Assembly (NCBI GenBank): GCA_001779315.1
Contig: MFJU01000041.1
Location: forward strand, 1-35,988
Reading direction: 5' to 3'
Source of the DNA: Candidatus Gottesmanbacteria bacterium RIFCSPLOWO2_01_FULL_42_22
GTDB taxonomy: Bacteria > Patescibacteriota > Microgenomatia > 2-02-FULL-39-11
Length of the DNA stretch: 35,988 nucleotides
Shown: in pieces, positions 7,379 through 14,861 of the stretch
How positions within the stretch are numbered: the stretch's first letter is position 1
How the letters are laid out: each line of letters opens with the position of its first letter
The notes under the pieces: generated by a model
Seen by the model: only the letters and a program-made list of their open reading frames with translations
Database searches by the model: none
What the model was told of the DNA's origin: nothing
Translations under genes and position numbers: made by a program

Positions 7379-9102
7379 CTGATTTGATAATTTTGATATT
7401 TGCTTTTATCTATCCCCTTTTCCATTCTTTTTTTACTTATGACCCGACTGAAGTGGCCAAAATGACCTTGCTGGGAATAATTGTCCCCTTATTGTTATTT
7501 TTATCCTCAATCCGTTTATGGCGAAAAAGGGAATTGCCCATACCGCGAAATCCATATCTTCCGGTTTTGCTTTTACTGATAGGCGCATTTACCGTCTCCG
7601 GACTGACATCCGCCGCCAATATAGTCATCCCTTTAACCACTCCGTCATCTCTGGGCAGTCTCTGGCTTCTTTTTGGCCTTTTTCTTCTTCTTTCTTGCCT
7701 GGATGGACGGATGAAGCGGATTTATCTTGATTTAACCATAGCCGGATCAGCTTTAATCAGTCTTGCCGTTATTTTTATATATTTGGGGATTTTACCCCAA
7801 ACGGTGATTTTACCCTCCGGCAGTCTTTTAACAACATGTCTTTACTTAACAGTCATATCTGCCTACCTCCTGGCTAAATTCATTACTGATATTAAATATG
7901 GCAAAAACCCTCTTTATATTATGGCACTATTACTCACTCTCTCTGCAGGGATAACACTGGCTTATCATTTAAACACAGACAAAAAAGCTTTGCTTCTGCC
8001 TCACTCTCAAGCTGTTTGGGTCTTTTCAAAAATCGCCGGCAATCCCAAAGATCTTCTCTTGGGAGTAGGGCCGACACAATTTATCAGCGCTTTCAGCAAA
8101 TTTAAAGAGGCTTCTATCAACAAGACTCCTCTTTGGAATATCACCTTCAGCACTTCCTCCTCTTTTTTCCTGAATCTTCTAACCGAGGGAGGCATTTTTA
8201 GCGGTTTGTTATATTTATGGCTATTTTTTATCACTCTTAAATACTTACGCCGTAATCTGCCTATTCTCTTTTCCCTGGCGGTTATCTTTATCCTGCAAAT
8301 GATTTTTCCCTCCAATATGGCACTTCTTTACCTTATGTTTTTACTGATGGCTTTTAGCGTGTCCCCCGATTCCCGCAACAATTGGCGTCTTCCCCGTTTT
8401 TATACTTTTAGCCTGACGATGATTTCTTTTGTGTTCTTTTTAGGAATCGGTTACCTGTCAATCAGGAATTTTCTGGCTGAATCGTTTTATAAAAGTTCCT
8501 ATGATTCCCTCTCGGAAAAAAACGGCAACGAAGTTTATAACATGCAAAGAAGCGCGGTGATTTTAAACCCTCATTCGGATAAATACCATCTTGCCCTTTC
8601 CCAAACTTCCCTGGCTTTGGCTGATTCCTTCGCTAGAATAGAAAACCCCTCAAATGAGGAAAAACAGAAAGTGACTAAACTGGCCCAGCAATCGATAGAA
8701 GAAGCTCAAAGGGCAGTTTCAGCAAACAAACAGAATTCTTTAGTTTGGGATAACTTAAGTAAAATCTATGGGGCATTGCAGAAATTTGCTATAGGATCTG
8801 ACAATTGGGCAATTGAGGCAGCCCGCCAAAAAATCATGCTGGACCCGGCTAATCCCAACAGTTACTTAAGTTTGGGCACCTTGTATTTTTCCCAGGAAAA
8901 ATTTGCGGAAGCGGAAAATAATTTCCGTGAGGCTATCAACCTAAAAGAAGACCTTCTTTCCGCCCACTTCAATTTAGCCTTATCTTTGAAATCCCAGGGA
9001 AGGTCGCAAGAAGCCAAAAAGGAATTTGAAACAACTCTCAATCAGCTTCCGGCCGCCTCCCCCGATCTTCCCCGCCTGCACCAGGAACTGGAAAGTCTTT
9101 GA
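7375..9102 (+). CDS. O-antigen ligase/polymerase-like membrane protein with C-terminal TPRs
   Basis: A 575-residue protein. Residues about 1-365 form ten or more membrane spans. A loop near 225-275 (LLLGVGPTQFISAFSKFK ... TPLWNITFSTSSSFFLNLL) fits the WaaL/Wzy_C family pattern of G-x-G-P...F followed by a P-x-W-N block and a short helix. Residues about 395-575 are soluble and contain TPR-like helices, for example PNSYLSLGTLYFSQEKFAEAENNFREA. Such proteins ligate or polymerise undecaprenyl-linked glycans, or glycosylate surface proteins, on the outer face of the membrane. It lies between the surface fibre and the glycan locus, so it may transfer the locus product to a surface acceptor. Polymerase versus ligase cannot be told from sequence. 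Confidence 0.8.
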   Translation: MTDLIILIFAFIYPLFHSFFTYDPTEVAKMTLLGIIVPLLLFLSSIRLWRKRELPIPRNPYLPVLLLLIGAFTVSGLTSAANIVIPLTTPSSLGSLWLLFGLFLLLSCLDGRMKRIYLDLTIAGSALISLAVIFIYLGILPQTVILPSGSLLTTCLYLTVISAYLLAKFITDIKYGKNPLYIMALLLTLSAGITLAYHLNTDKKALLLPHSQAVWVFSKIAGNPKDLLLGVGPTQFISAFSKFKEASINKTPLWNITFSTSSSFFLNLLTEGGIFSGLLYLWLFFITLKYLRRNLPILFSLAVIFILQMIFPSNMALLYLMFLLMAFSVSPDSRNNWRLPRFYTFSLTMISFVFFLGIGYLSIRNFLAESFYKSSYDSLSEKNGNEVYNMQRSAVILNPHSDKYHLALSQTSLALADSFARIENPSNEEKQKVTKLAQQSIEEAQRAVSANKQNSLVWDNLSKIYGALQKFAIGSDNWAIEAARQKIMLDPANPNSYLSLGTLYFSQEKFAEAENNFREAINLKEDLLSAHFNLALSLKSQGRSQEAKKEFETTLNQLPAASPDLPRLHQELESL

Positions 9103-9126
9103 TTCGTTCTTATACCCCATAGTAAT

Positions 9127-9155
9127 TTGACTTAGTACCCTCTTTCTGCTATTCT
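9127..9155 (+). promoter_or_regulatory. Candidate promoter upstream of the structured leader
   Basis: TTGACT (9127-9132) and TATTCT (9150-9155) lie 17 bp apart, with 5/6 and 4/6 consensus matches. Transcription would start near 9162 and run at once into the terminator-like hairpin at 9192-9238, giving either a short RNA of about 75 nt or an attenuated leader. Confidence 0.45.
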
Positions 9156-9191
9156 ACACCCCTCAATAAGTTAATATGGAAAGACTTATAG

Positions 9192-9238
9192 AAAAAGGAG
9201 CAGAGTAACTTCCTTAGGTTACCCAACCTCCTTTTTTT
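9192..9238 (+). terminator. Intrinsic terminator or attenuator
   Basis: AAAAAGGAG (9192-9200) pairs with CTCCTTTTT (9228-9236), followed by further T residues. An inner stem pairs GTAAC (9205-9209) with GTTAC (9218-9222). It lies about 90 bp after the O-antigen ligase-like gene and would end that operon. If the promoter at 9127-9155 is real it would also act on the lipoprotein leader. Confidence 0.65.
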
Positions 9239-9248
9239 AGTGGCAAAA

Positions 9249-9371
9249 ATCTGGTCTGGAGACTTTAGTTAAGTCTTTCCACTCCAGGCCGGATTCTTGC
9301 TGCTAAAACAGCGAGTGGTTTTGGAGGCAAAACAATTCATTTTTTTCGGATTGTCATTGCCCAAAAAACCA
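9249..9371 (+). ncRNA. Two strong stem-loops, candidate structured RNA or leader
   Basis: Hairpin 1 (9249-9294): ATCTGGTCTGGAG pairs with CTCCAGGCCGGAT over 13 bp including two G-U pairs, and its tip can form a second stem AGACTT/AAGTCT. Hairpin 2 (9316-9371): TGGTTTT/AAAACCA, GGCAA/TTGCC and ACAAT/ATTGT stack into about 17 bp with small internal loops around a T-rich loop. G-U pairing inside a long stem suggests RNA-level folding on the + strand. The family is unknown. The calling as an RNA gene is tentative, and the hairpins may simply be part of the lipoprotein mRNA leader. Confidence 0.4.
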
Positions 9372-9422
9372 AATTTTATTCTTGCACTTTAACAATCTGC
9401 GGAAAAATTCATCTCCTCTGGT

Positions 9423-9480
9423 AATTCAGCCAGGAAGCGGGTTGAGATCTACCCATCTCTATCGGCCTTCTGGCTGATTA
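9423..9480 (+). promoter_or_regulatory. Stem-loop just upstream of a perfect Shine-Dalgarno
   Basis: TCAGCCAG (9426-9433) pairs with CTGGCTGA (9470-9477), extended inward by G-U and A-U pairs. The loop carries a second hairpin GAGAT/ATCTC (9444-9448/9455-9459). The AAGGAGGTGA at 9490-9499 follows directly, and its GGTG can pair with the CACC at 9482-9485, which would partly hide it. This fits a translational control element, but no ligand or family is suggested. Confidence 0.4.
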
Positions 9481-9509
9481 GACACCAAAAAGGAGGTGAA
9501 AATAAAACC

Positions 9510-9575
9510 ATAAAAAAACTCAGCCATAAGGGAGCTTCAATAGCTTCCTGCATCGTAATTGCGATGCGAACGTAA
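9510..9575 (+). CDS. Possible 21-codon leader peptide with an AUA start
   Basis: A full-consensus AAGGAGGTGA (9490-9499) is followed after about 10 nt by ATA and an open frame of 21 codons, ending at TAA 9573-9575. The sequence is (I)KKLSHKGASIASCIVIAM-type, with a Lys-rich start and a hydrophobic core like a signal peptide. AUA is a very poor initiator, so this may be a decayed gene start, a regulatory leader or chance. It ends 36 bp before the lipoprotein ATG. Confidence 0.25.
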   Translation: MKKLSHKGASIASCIVIAMRT

Positions 9576-9611
9576 ACAACCGATTTTCATATATCTAATT
9601 CGGAGGAAAAA

Positions 9612-11390
9612 ATGTCTCACCGAAAGGCTTGGAGCGCAATCGCGTTCCTCGTATTGTTCAGTATGTTACTCAGCGCGTGCGGCGGTTCCGCTTTACCTCT
9701 TAGGAGCGACATGCCGCTTGATAGCTTGACCGAAGCAGTTACCTATACCAGAACAGGCCCAGCAAATGATCCCATGGAAGTCAATGAATCACTATATCGG
9801 GGACTGAATGAGGGTTCACCGTTGATCGGTCAATATACCAGATTCGGCAGAATGTCCGGGGTGGACACCGAAGATGTGTATATCAACGATGTCCCTGTGC
9901 TGGGAATGATCCGCGTCAAACGCGAATATGGTTACAGTAATAACTTCGAAGTCCGGCCGACGTTTTTCGAGGCGCATGACGCCAAAGGAAATGTCGTCTG
10001 CTGGATTAAAATCCGTCATCAGTTCAACCGAAATATCGAGCAATACCTCAAGACCGGCTACCGGGACTTTGATAGTCTGTGGTTCTACCAAGTACCCTGC
10101 AGCCGAAATAACAACGGGCGGTATAACCTCGACCTTGAAAAGGCAACCTTTTACGCCCTCGTCGTCAATGAGGTCTGGCAAGCCAGGATTTACTGGGGCT
10201 CCGTCTTCGCTAACTGGGGACATTCTGTCACCTTAGTTGGGGGTTATCTCAATGCTTGGCCTAACAACTGGTGGCTCAACGGGGACATTCCGAATACGCA
10301 GTTTGATTCTGTCGGCACAACCAACCTAATGTTACAATTGGTGCGTGAGCTGTCAACCTCTGCCCAACCATGGGTGGCCTTCAACAAAGACAGCCTATTC
10401 GCCAAGACTAAGGCGATCTACTCTGCCGGTGATGCCGATCAGTATTGGACGGTCGATCGTCTGATGTTGAATCGCCAGCGTGAATACGGTATCCTTATGC
10501 GTTCAGATACAGAGTCGCCCTGGACTATCGTCACGGTACAGCCTGTCTACAATTTTGAAGAAAACGATATAGGGCAGGTTATCACTAATGCCTATAATCT
10601 GGGAAACCAACCATTCGAAGGGAGACTCAATGAACAGGGATTACCAAAAAATCCCAATGATACGGTAATCACCGAACTCGAGAAATGGGGTTGCCAAAAC
10701 TGCCCGAACGCCACCCTCGAACAACTGATCTTCAAAGACGTCAACAACAATACTTTGTACACGATCACTTTCCGAGGCTTTTACGGCGCCAATGACACAC
10801 TCGTTATCTACAGCGGCCGCCGGCCTGATTTTAACAGGCTCCTTTCAGAAGTCCCTCAGGAAGAAGTCATGCCTGAAAGGTCACTTGTTTACGACGAGAA
10901 AGGCAACCCAAAGCCCCTGGATGAGCAAACTTTTAAGGACGACGAACAGTGGGAGAGTTTCCTGCGCGAGGGTACAGTCTGGAACTGGCTCAAAGATAAT
11001 CCTGGCTCTCTGGATACGGACTTGTTTGTTCAGTTTCGCGTCAATGACGCGACTGAATGGGCACCCATCCCATGCTCAGATGGCGGGACATGCGGCTATA
11101 GGGCTGTCGAATGGAACCTGAACGCCAGCTACTTCTTTGATGGCGATGTTCGCAAAGCCTGGCTTATCTCCAATTTACTTGGAGAAGTTGGTGTTCGGAC
11201 GCTCGGCTTTTCTTATGCGAGTAATCGCTTTGAGGGATCTGGACTGCTCTTCGCGCAAGCCCAGTCGGTTTACAACAGTGAATTTTACAAAGGATTCACG
11301 ACGCCGGAATCGGCGCTCATCATGGATGCGAGAGCAATGCAACTACCAGATCACATCAAAGAGGCTATGGCCGAGTTGTTCAGTAAGTAA
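9612..11390 (+). CDS. Large secreted lipoprotein of unknown function
   Basis: A 592-residue protein with a clear lipoprotein signal: a basic start (MSHRKAW), a hydrophobic core and the lipobox LLSAC-GG with the acylated Cys near residue 23. It has an ideal ribosome binding site (GGAGG, 5-nt spacer). The mature protein is rich in aromatic residues and Asn, with motifs such as WPNNWWLNGD and a few Cys pairs (WGCQNC and PCSDGGTC) that may form disulfides. No domain was recognised. The gene stands alone, between a structured leader and its own terminator. Its base composition and codon choice (more CGC, GCG and CTC, near 50% G+C in a stretch counted by hand) differ from the left-hand genes. Acquisition or high expression are possible explanations. 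Confidence 0.85.
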   Translation: MSHRKAWSAIAFLVLFSMLLSACGGSALPLRSDMPLDSLTEAVTYTRTGPANDPMEVNESLYRGLNEGSPLIGQYTRFGRMSGVDTEDVYINDVPVLGMIRVKREYGYSNNFEVRPTFFEAHDAKGNVVCWIKIRHQFNRNIEQYLKTGYRDFDSLWFYQVPCSRNNNGRYNLDLEKATFYALVVNEVWQARIYWGSVFANWGHSVTLVGGYLNAWPNNWWLNGDIPNTQFDSVGTTNLMLQLVRELSTSAQPWVAFNKDSLFAKTKAIYSAGDADQYWTVDRLMLNRQREYGILMRSDTESPWTIVTVQPVYNFEENDIGQVITNAYNLGNQPFEGRLNEQGLPKNPNDTVITELEKWGCQNCPNATLEQLIFKDVNNNTLYTITFRGFYGANDTLVIYSGRRPDFNRLLSEVPQEEVMPERSLVYDEKGNPKPLDEQTFKDDEQWESFLREGTVWNWLKDNPGSLDTDLFVQFRVNDATEWAPIPCSDGGTCGYRAVEWNLNASYFFDGDVRKAWLISNLLGEVGVRTLGFSYASNRFEGSGLLFAQAQSVYNSEFYKGFTTPESALIMDARAMQLPDHIKEAMAELFSK

Positions 11391-11409
11391 CTTCCGCAGA
11401 TAGTTTAGC

Positions 11410-11478
11410 AAGAACCCCACCGTAACGGTGGTTTGACCGATAAGGTCTTATCATTTGTTTCGCGTGGGGTTCTTTTTT
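11410..11478 (+). terminator. Elaborate intrinsic terminator of the lipoprotein gene
   Basis: AAGAACCCCAC (11410-11420) pairs perfectly with GTGGGGTTCTT (11464-11474), followed by a T-run. Between the arms are further inverted repeats, CCACCG/CGGTGG and GATAAG/CTTATC, so the RNA may fold as a branched structure. It lies 20 bp after the lipoprotein stop and just before the convergent glycosyltransferase gene. Confidence 0.8.
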
Positions 11479-11488
11479 GGGAAAAATA

Positions 11489-12514
11489 TTATCTTTTAAC
11501 CATTGAATAGGCGGCGCCGGCGAGGATGATAAGATAAAGGACAATCCCTACGAAAAAGGATTTGACGGCAAAGACCGGGCCTTCTTCCCGTAAGACAAAA
11601 GACAAAAACTTCCTCACCCCCCAGAAATGGACCAAAAATGTTAAGCCTGAGGCTGCCAGTGTGGCATAAATAAGATAATTCGCTGCGGCTATGATGAGAG
11701 AGAGCGCTGAAAGAATCAGACAAAAAACAACAGCCGCGGCGGAGACGGTCGTCAGGGCTTCCTTCATGGTGGTCGCCACCGGATCGAATTTTTTGCGCTC
11801 CCGGTAAATGCGGCTCCAGAAATATGAGCGCCAGAAGTATTTTTTGGCAATCGGCAGGAAATCCTCAAACTCATGCCTGACCATGATTTTCGGGTTGAAA
11901 ACTACCGCGTAGCGTCGGGCAATACGGTATGTCAGTTCTATATCCTCCACCAAAGCGGCTTTGTAGGTGGTATCAAATCCTCCCAGGCGCAAAAACAAAG
12001 CACGGTTGATGGCCGCTATCCTGGTGGAGAAAAGATAGTAATAGTTTTTCGGATCGCGCTCATTGATCCAATAGCTCCAATCCCTTAACGCCTTGAATTT
12101 GGGGAAAAACCTGCGGCTTCTCTGGTTTTTCGACCAGACGCCGGTCAGGGCAAACATATCTTTATCCCGGCTAAAATTACTGATAAGTTCGGAAAGTGAA
12201 TGCGGATAAAGCTCGACATCAGAATCCAAAAACAGGACTACCTTGCCGCGGGCAAATTTGACGCCGGTATTGCGGGCCGAAGCCGGCCCGACATTTTTTT
12301 TAAGCTTTATAATTCTGAAGACAGCTGGCGCTGTTTTCTTCCGCTTGAAGTATAGGGCTATTTCATCGACTGTCGCATCAACTGAATGATCATCAACTAT
12401 AATTATTTCAATCCGGGAAAAATCAACCGATTTGGAAGCAAAAATCGATTTTAACAGGGCAACTATCGTTCCCCGGCTGTTATAGGCAGGAATGACAATC
12501 GTCAGAAAGATCAT
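11489..12514 (-). CDS. GT2 family glycosyltransferase with C-terminal membrane helices
   Basis: A 341-residue protein. The N-terminal GT-A fold shows TIVIPAYNSRGTI at the start, a nucleotide-binding IIIVDDHS near residue 40, a metal-binding FLDSDVE (DxD-type) near 96, and a VEDIELTYRIARR acceptor-side ED motif near 190. Residues about 255-335 form three to four membrane spans, anchoring it to the cytoplasmic membrane. It probably transfers a sugar from an NDP-sugar to a lipid carrier or growing glycan inside the cell. It is the last-placed member of the glycan locus and is divergent from the GT-C-like gene at 12554, from which it is separated by 39 bp containing its promoter. Confidence 0.88.
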   Translation of the reverse strand: MIFLTIVIPAYNSRGTIVALLKSIFASKSVDFSRIEIIIVDDHSVDATVDEIALYFKRKKTAPAVFRIIKLKKNVGPASARNTGVKFARGKVVLFLDSDVELYPHSLSELISNFSRDKDMFALTGVWSKNQRSRRFFPKFKALRDWSYWINERDPKNYYYLFSTRIAAINRALFLRLGGFDTTYKAALVEDIELTYRIARRYAVVFNPKIMVRHEFEDFLPIAKKYFWRSYFWSRIYRERKKFDPVATTMKEALTTVSAAAVVFCLILSALSLIIAAANYLIYATLAASGLTFLVHFWGVRKFLSFVLREEGPVFAVKSFFVGIVLYLIILAGAAYSMVKR

Positions 12515-12531
12515 GAAGCGAAGTTATTTAC

Positions 12532-12561
12532 GTTATAATAAATAATTGAGTCGATGGTCAA
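12532..12561 (-). promoter_or_regulatory. Promoter of the GT2 gene in a divergent intergenic region
   Basis: On the - strand TTGACC (12561-12556) is followed after 18 bp by TATAAC (12537-12532), with 5/6 matches to both boxes. The start would be near 12525, about 11 nt before the ATG. The overlapping + strand TATAAT (12534-12539) lies 14 nt before the divergent ATG at 12554 but has no recognisable -35. Confidence 0.5.
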
Positions 12562-14182
12562 GTACAAAACCGCTATTTTTGCCATCCTGATAATCTTTTT
12601 CCTCGGTTTTTCCTACTATCCGACACTTTTTGAGCTTTCCCAAAAAGGCAAATTGGCAGGCAAAGGCCGGGATTTCATCCTGGAACATAACTATTATTGG
12701 CCTGATTTCAATCTCTACCTGTCTAAAATAAAACAGGGTTATGAAGGCCGTTTACTGGTAGTTGAGAAATATACCTCAGAGCCGCACCGGGGTTCCCTGA
12801 TCCAGATTTTTTATCTGGGCTTAGGGGCAATCGGACAGCTTTTAAATATTTCTCCGAATTACGCCTACCAGCTGGGCAGGTTTATCCTCTCATTCCTCTT
12901 AATTCTGATGATCATCCTCCTGGCCCGTAAATTATTCGGAAATTCCGCCTTTATGATTTTAGCTTTTGTGACAACCGTCGTTTCCGGCAGTTTTCCCCGG
13001 CTGGTAAATACCGCAGACGGCTTGAAAATCGTCAGGTTTATGGAATGGTGGTCCAATATTGACAGCCTCCAGCGCCTGACTTTTATTCCCCATATTATTT
13101 TCGGGCAGGTAATCTCTTTTTTTCTTCTTTACCATCTGGCGATGACCGGGAAACGGTTGTCCGGGAAACAACTTCTGTTTTACGCGCTGTTAGGCAACCT
13201 GGCCGGTCTTGTTTTTCCGCCGAGTTTAATCACATTAAACGGCATCATCCTCTGTCTGATGTTATTTAAACTTTTAAAAAAGAAGCCGGTCGCCACCTAT
13301 TGGCATATTTTTGTTATTTCTTCTTCCTTTTCCCTGGTTTATCTATTCCTGACGACAAACGTAATGCCCTGGTCCGCTTTGGTCGAATTCCACCGGACCC
13401 ATCCGATGATGATTCCGTTTAAAGACTATGTTTTAGGCACCGGTCCGGTCATTTTCCTGGGTTTCTTCGGATCTTTGGCTGCTGTAATATACAGAGACCG
13501 CCGTTTTTACCCTTTGATTTTATGGGTGGCAGTTACCTTTCTCTTTGCCGCTTTATTTTCGCTCGTAAGGGAGCAAAGCCCTTTGCGCTTTACCCAGACA
13601 GGTTTGTTTATTCCGCTTGGCCTTTTGACAAGCTATTTTTTCCACAGGCTTTGGCAGTTCTTCAGGACAAATAACAGCCGCTCCTTGCTTATCGCCGGCC
13701 TTACCCTTTACCTTCTGGCTAATCTTTACATTATGTACAACAGCCTCAAATGGCAGATTTCATTCATCACTCAAAGGGTTAATGCCGATTATCCGGCCGT
13801 TCCCTATCCGCCCCAGACTATGTATCCTCTTTCTTCCTGGATGGAAGCCATCAGCTGGCTGGAAAAAAATACAGACCATAATTCCGTTGTCCTGGCGGGC
13901 GCGACCGCCGCTAATTTCATCCCGGCTTATGCCGGCAATTTTGTCTATTTCGGCCAAAGCAATACGGTTGACTACAACTTCAAACAGAAGCAGATGGAAA
14001 AATTCTTCAAAGGTAATATGTCTGCTTCCGAAGCTCAAATATTCCTGCGTAACGGCCGGATAAAATACGTCTTTTTCGGCATCCAGGAAAAGGAATTGCT
14101 GGGAGAGCGGCAACTTGAGGAAATATATCCCTTTCTTATAACTGTCTTTAAAAACTCAACGGTCACGATTTACCGCTTTTGA
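12554..14182 (+). CDS. GT-C-like multi-span membrane protein (paralogue A)
   Basis: A 542-residue protein with an N-terminal span, a periplasmic-type loop (about 25-90, with PDFNLYLSKIKQG) and roughly ten further spans, ending in a soluble tail (NGRIKYVFFG ... STVTIYRF). The two genes encoding 514- and 531-residue proteins on the opposite strand share both signatures: D-x-x-x-YLS...QG in the first loop and a C-terminal ...VTxYR/K end. The three are therefore paralogues. The architecture matches lipid-linked-sugar glycosyltransferases of the GT-C fold, where an Asp in the first loop is catalytic. The donor would be a polyprenyl-phosphate sugar, with the reaction outside the cell. Substrate unknown. 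Its 3' end overlaps the convergent YggS-like gene by 20 bp. Confidence 0.75.
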   Translation: MVKYKTAIFAILIIFFLGFSYYPTLFELSQKGKLAGKGRDFILEHNYYWPDFNLYLSKIKQGYEGRLLVVEKYTSEPHRGSLIQIFYLGLGAIGQLLNISPNYAYQLGRFILSFLLILMIILLARKLFGNSAFMILAFVTTVVSGSFPRLVNTADGLKIVRFMEWWSNIDSLQRLTFIPHIIFGQVISFFLLYHLAMTGKRLSGKQLLFYALLGNLAGLVFPPSLITLNGIILCLMLFKLLKKKPVATYWHIFVISSSFSLVYLFLTTNVMPWSALVEFHRTHPMMIPFKDYVLGTGPVIFLGFFGSLAAVIYRDRRFYPLILWVAVTFLFAALFSLVREQSPLRFTQTGLFIPLGLLTSYFFHRLWQFFRTNNSRSLLIAGLTLYLLANLYIMYNSLKWQISFITQRVNADYPAVPYPPQTMYPLSSWMEAISWLEKNTDHNSVVLAGATAANFIPAYAGNFVYFGQSNTVDYNFKQKQMEKFFKGNMSASEAQIFLRNGRIKYVFFGIQEKELLGERQLEEIYPFLITVFKNSTVTIYRF

Positions 14183-14861
14183 GAAAAATAAGTGATCCTA
14201 TTCTGATCATATCAGAGCCTTCTTCGATGGCGATCTGCCAGTCTGAGCTCATGCCCATGGAGGTTTTGAGCTGATAACGATCTGCCAGCTGTCTCAACTT
14301 GCGGAAAGTTTGCCGGATGAGATCTTTATCTTCCGTATAAGGAGCCATTGTCATTAATCCTGCCAGCTGAATATTGGGCATTATTTTTACTCTTTCAATA
14401 GTTTCTGAAGCGTTATTATCATCTATTCCGTGTTTTGTTTTTTCTCCGGATATATTAATCTCCAAAAATGCCGGCATTTTTGCCCCGCTGACACGGCTGT
14501 TGATTGCTTCTGCCAATTCAAGACTGTCAATAGAGTGAATTTCCCGGAAAAGTGATAAGGCCTTATTGATCTTATTTTTCTGCAAATTGCCGATCAGGAC
14601 TGGATAGATATAATCAATCAGATCGGGATGAGACTTTTTGATAAAAGAGAACTTCTCCTGGGCATCCTGCACCCGGTTTTCGCCTATCATCATTTTTTCC
14701 TGTTTTAGCTGCCGGAAGAGGCGGATGAAGTCAGCCAGCTCTCCCTCCGACAGATATTTCGTGGCAAACAGAACGGAAATATCTTCAGCTTTACGCCCGC
14801 ACTTGTACCTGACAGCCTCAAATATCTCAAAGAAATCTGTTAATTTTTCCCGATAATTCAT
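14163..14861 (-). CDS. YggS/PROSC family PLP-binding protein
   Basis: A 232-residue protein, the usual length for the family. The motifs are in order: the PLP lysine in LFATKYL (about residue 34), IGENRVQDAQEKF, LIGNLQKNK (replacing the usual FIGHLQSNK), an IHSIDSLELA segment, LEINISGEKTKHG, AGLMTMAPYTED, SMGMSSDWQIAIEEGSDMIRIG and the final SLIF. Known members bind PLP without catalysing a turnover reaction and balance the PLP pool. In this locus it may support the PLP-dependent sugar aminotransferase nearby, but that link is inference. Its start overlaps the stop of the upstream membrane-protein gene (ATGA) and its end overlaps the convergent gene by 20 bp. Confidence 0.9.
   Translation of the reverse strand: MNYREKLTDFFEIFEAVRYKCGRKAEDISVLFATKYLSEGELADFIRLFRQLKQEKMMIGENRVQDAQEKFSFIKKSHPDLIDYIYPVLIGNLQKNKINKALSLFREIHSIDSLELAEAINSRVSGAKMPAFLEINISGEKTKHGIDDNNASETIERVKIMPNIQLAGLMTMAPYTEDKDLIRQTFRKLRQLADRYQLKTSMGMSSDWQIAIEEGSDMIRIGSLIFLKSGKS

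Larger units (their letters stand above)
9103..9611. other. 509-bp gene-free region with strong hairpins, the leader of the lipoprotein gene
   Basis: The stretch holds a promoter-like pair (9127-9155) and a terminator-like hairpin with a T-run (9192-9238). Strong hairpins follow at 9249-9294, 9316-9371 and 9423-9480. A perfect Shine-Dalgarno at 9490-9499 has no normal start codon after it, and two small hairpins (9531-9548 and 9550-9567) precede the lipoprotein ribosome binding site. No known RNA family was recognised by eye. Confidence 0.65.

Noticed and set aside
9382-9410. TTGCAC as a -35 box for the lipoprotein gene
   Set aside because: No acceptable -10 sequence lies 16-18 bp downstream.
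9241-9500. Known RNAs (tmRNA, RNase P RNA, SRP RNA or 6S RNA)
   Set aside because: The hallmark sequences of tmRNA, RNase P RNA and SRP RNA were not seen, and the arrangement of several separate hairpins does not match 6S RNA.
9816-10223. 135-aa - strand ORF and 102-aa + strand ORF inside the lipoprotein gene
   Set aside because: They are shadows of the lipoprotein frame, with no ribosome binding site or recognisable motif.
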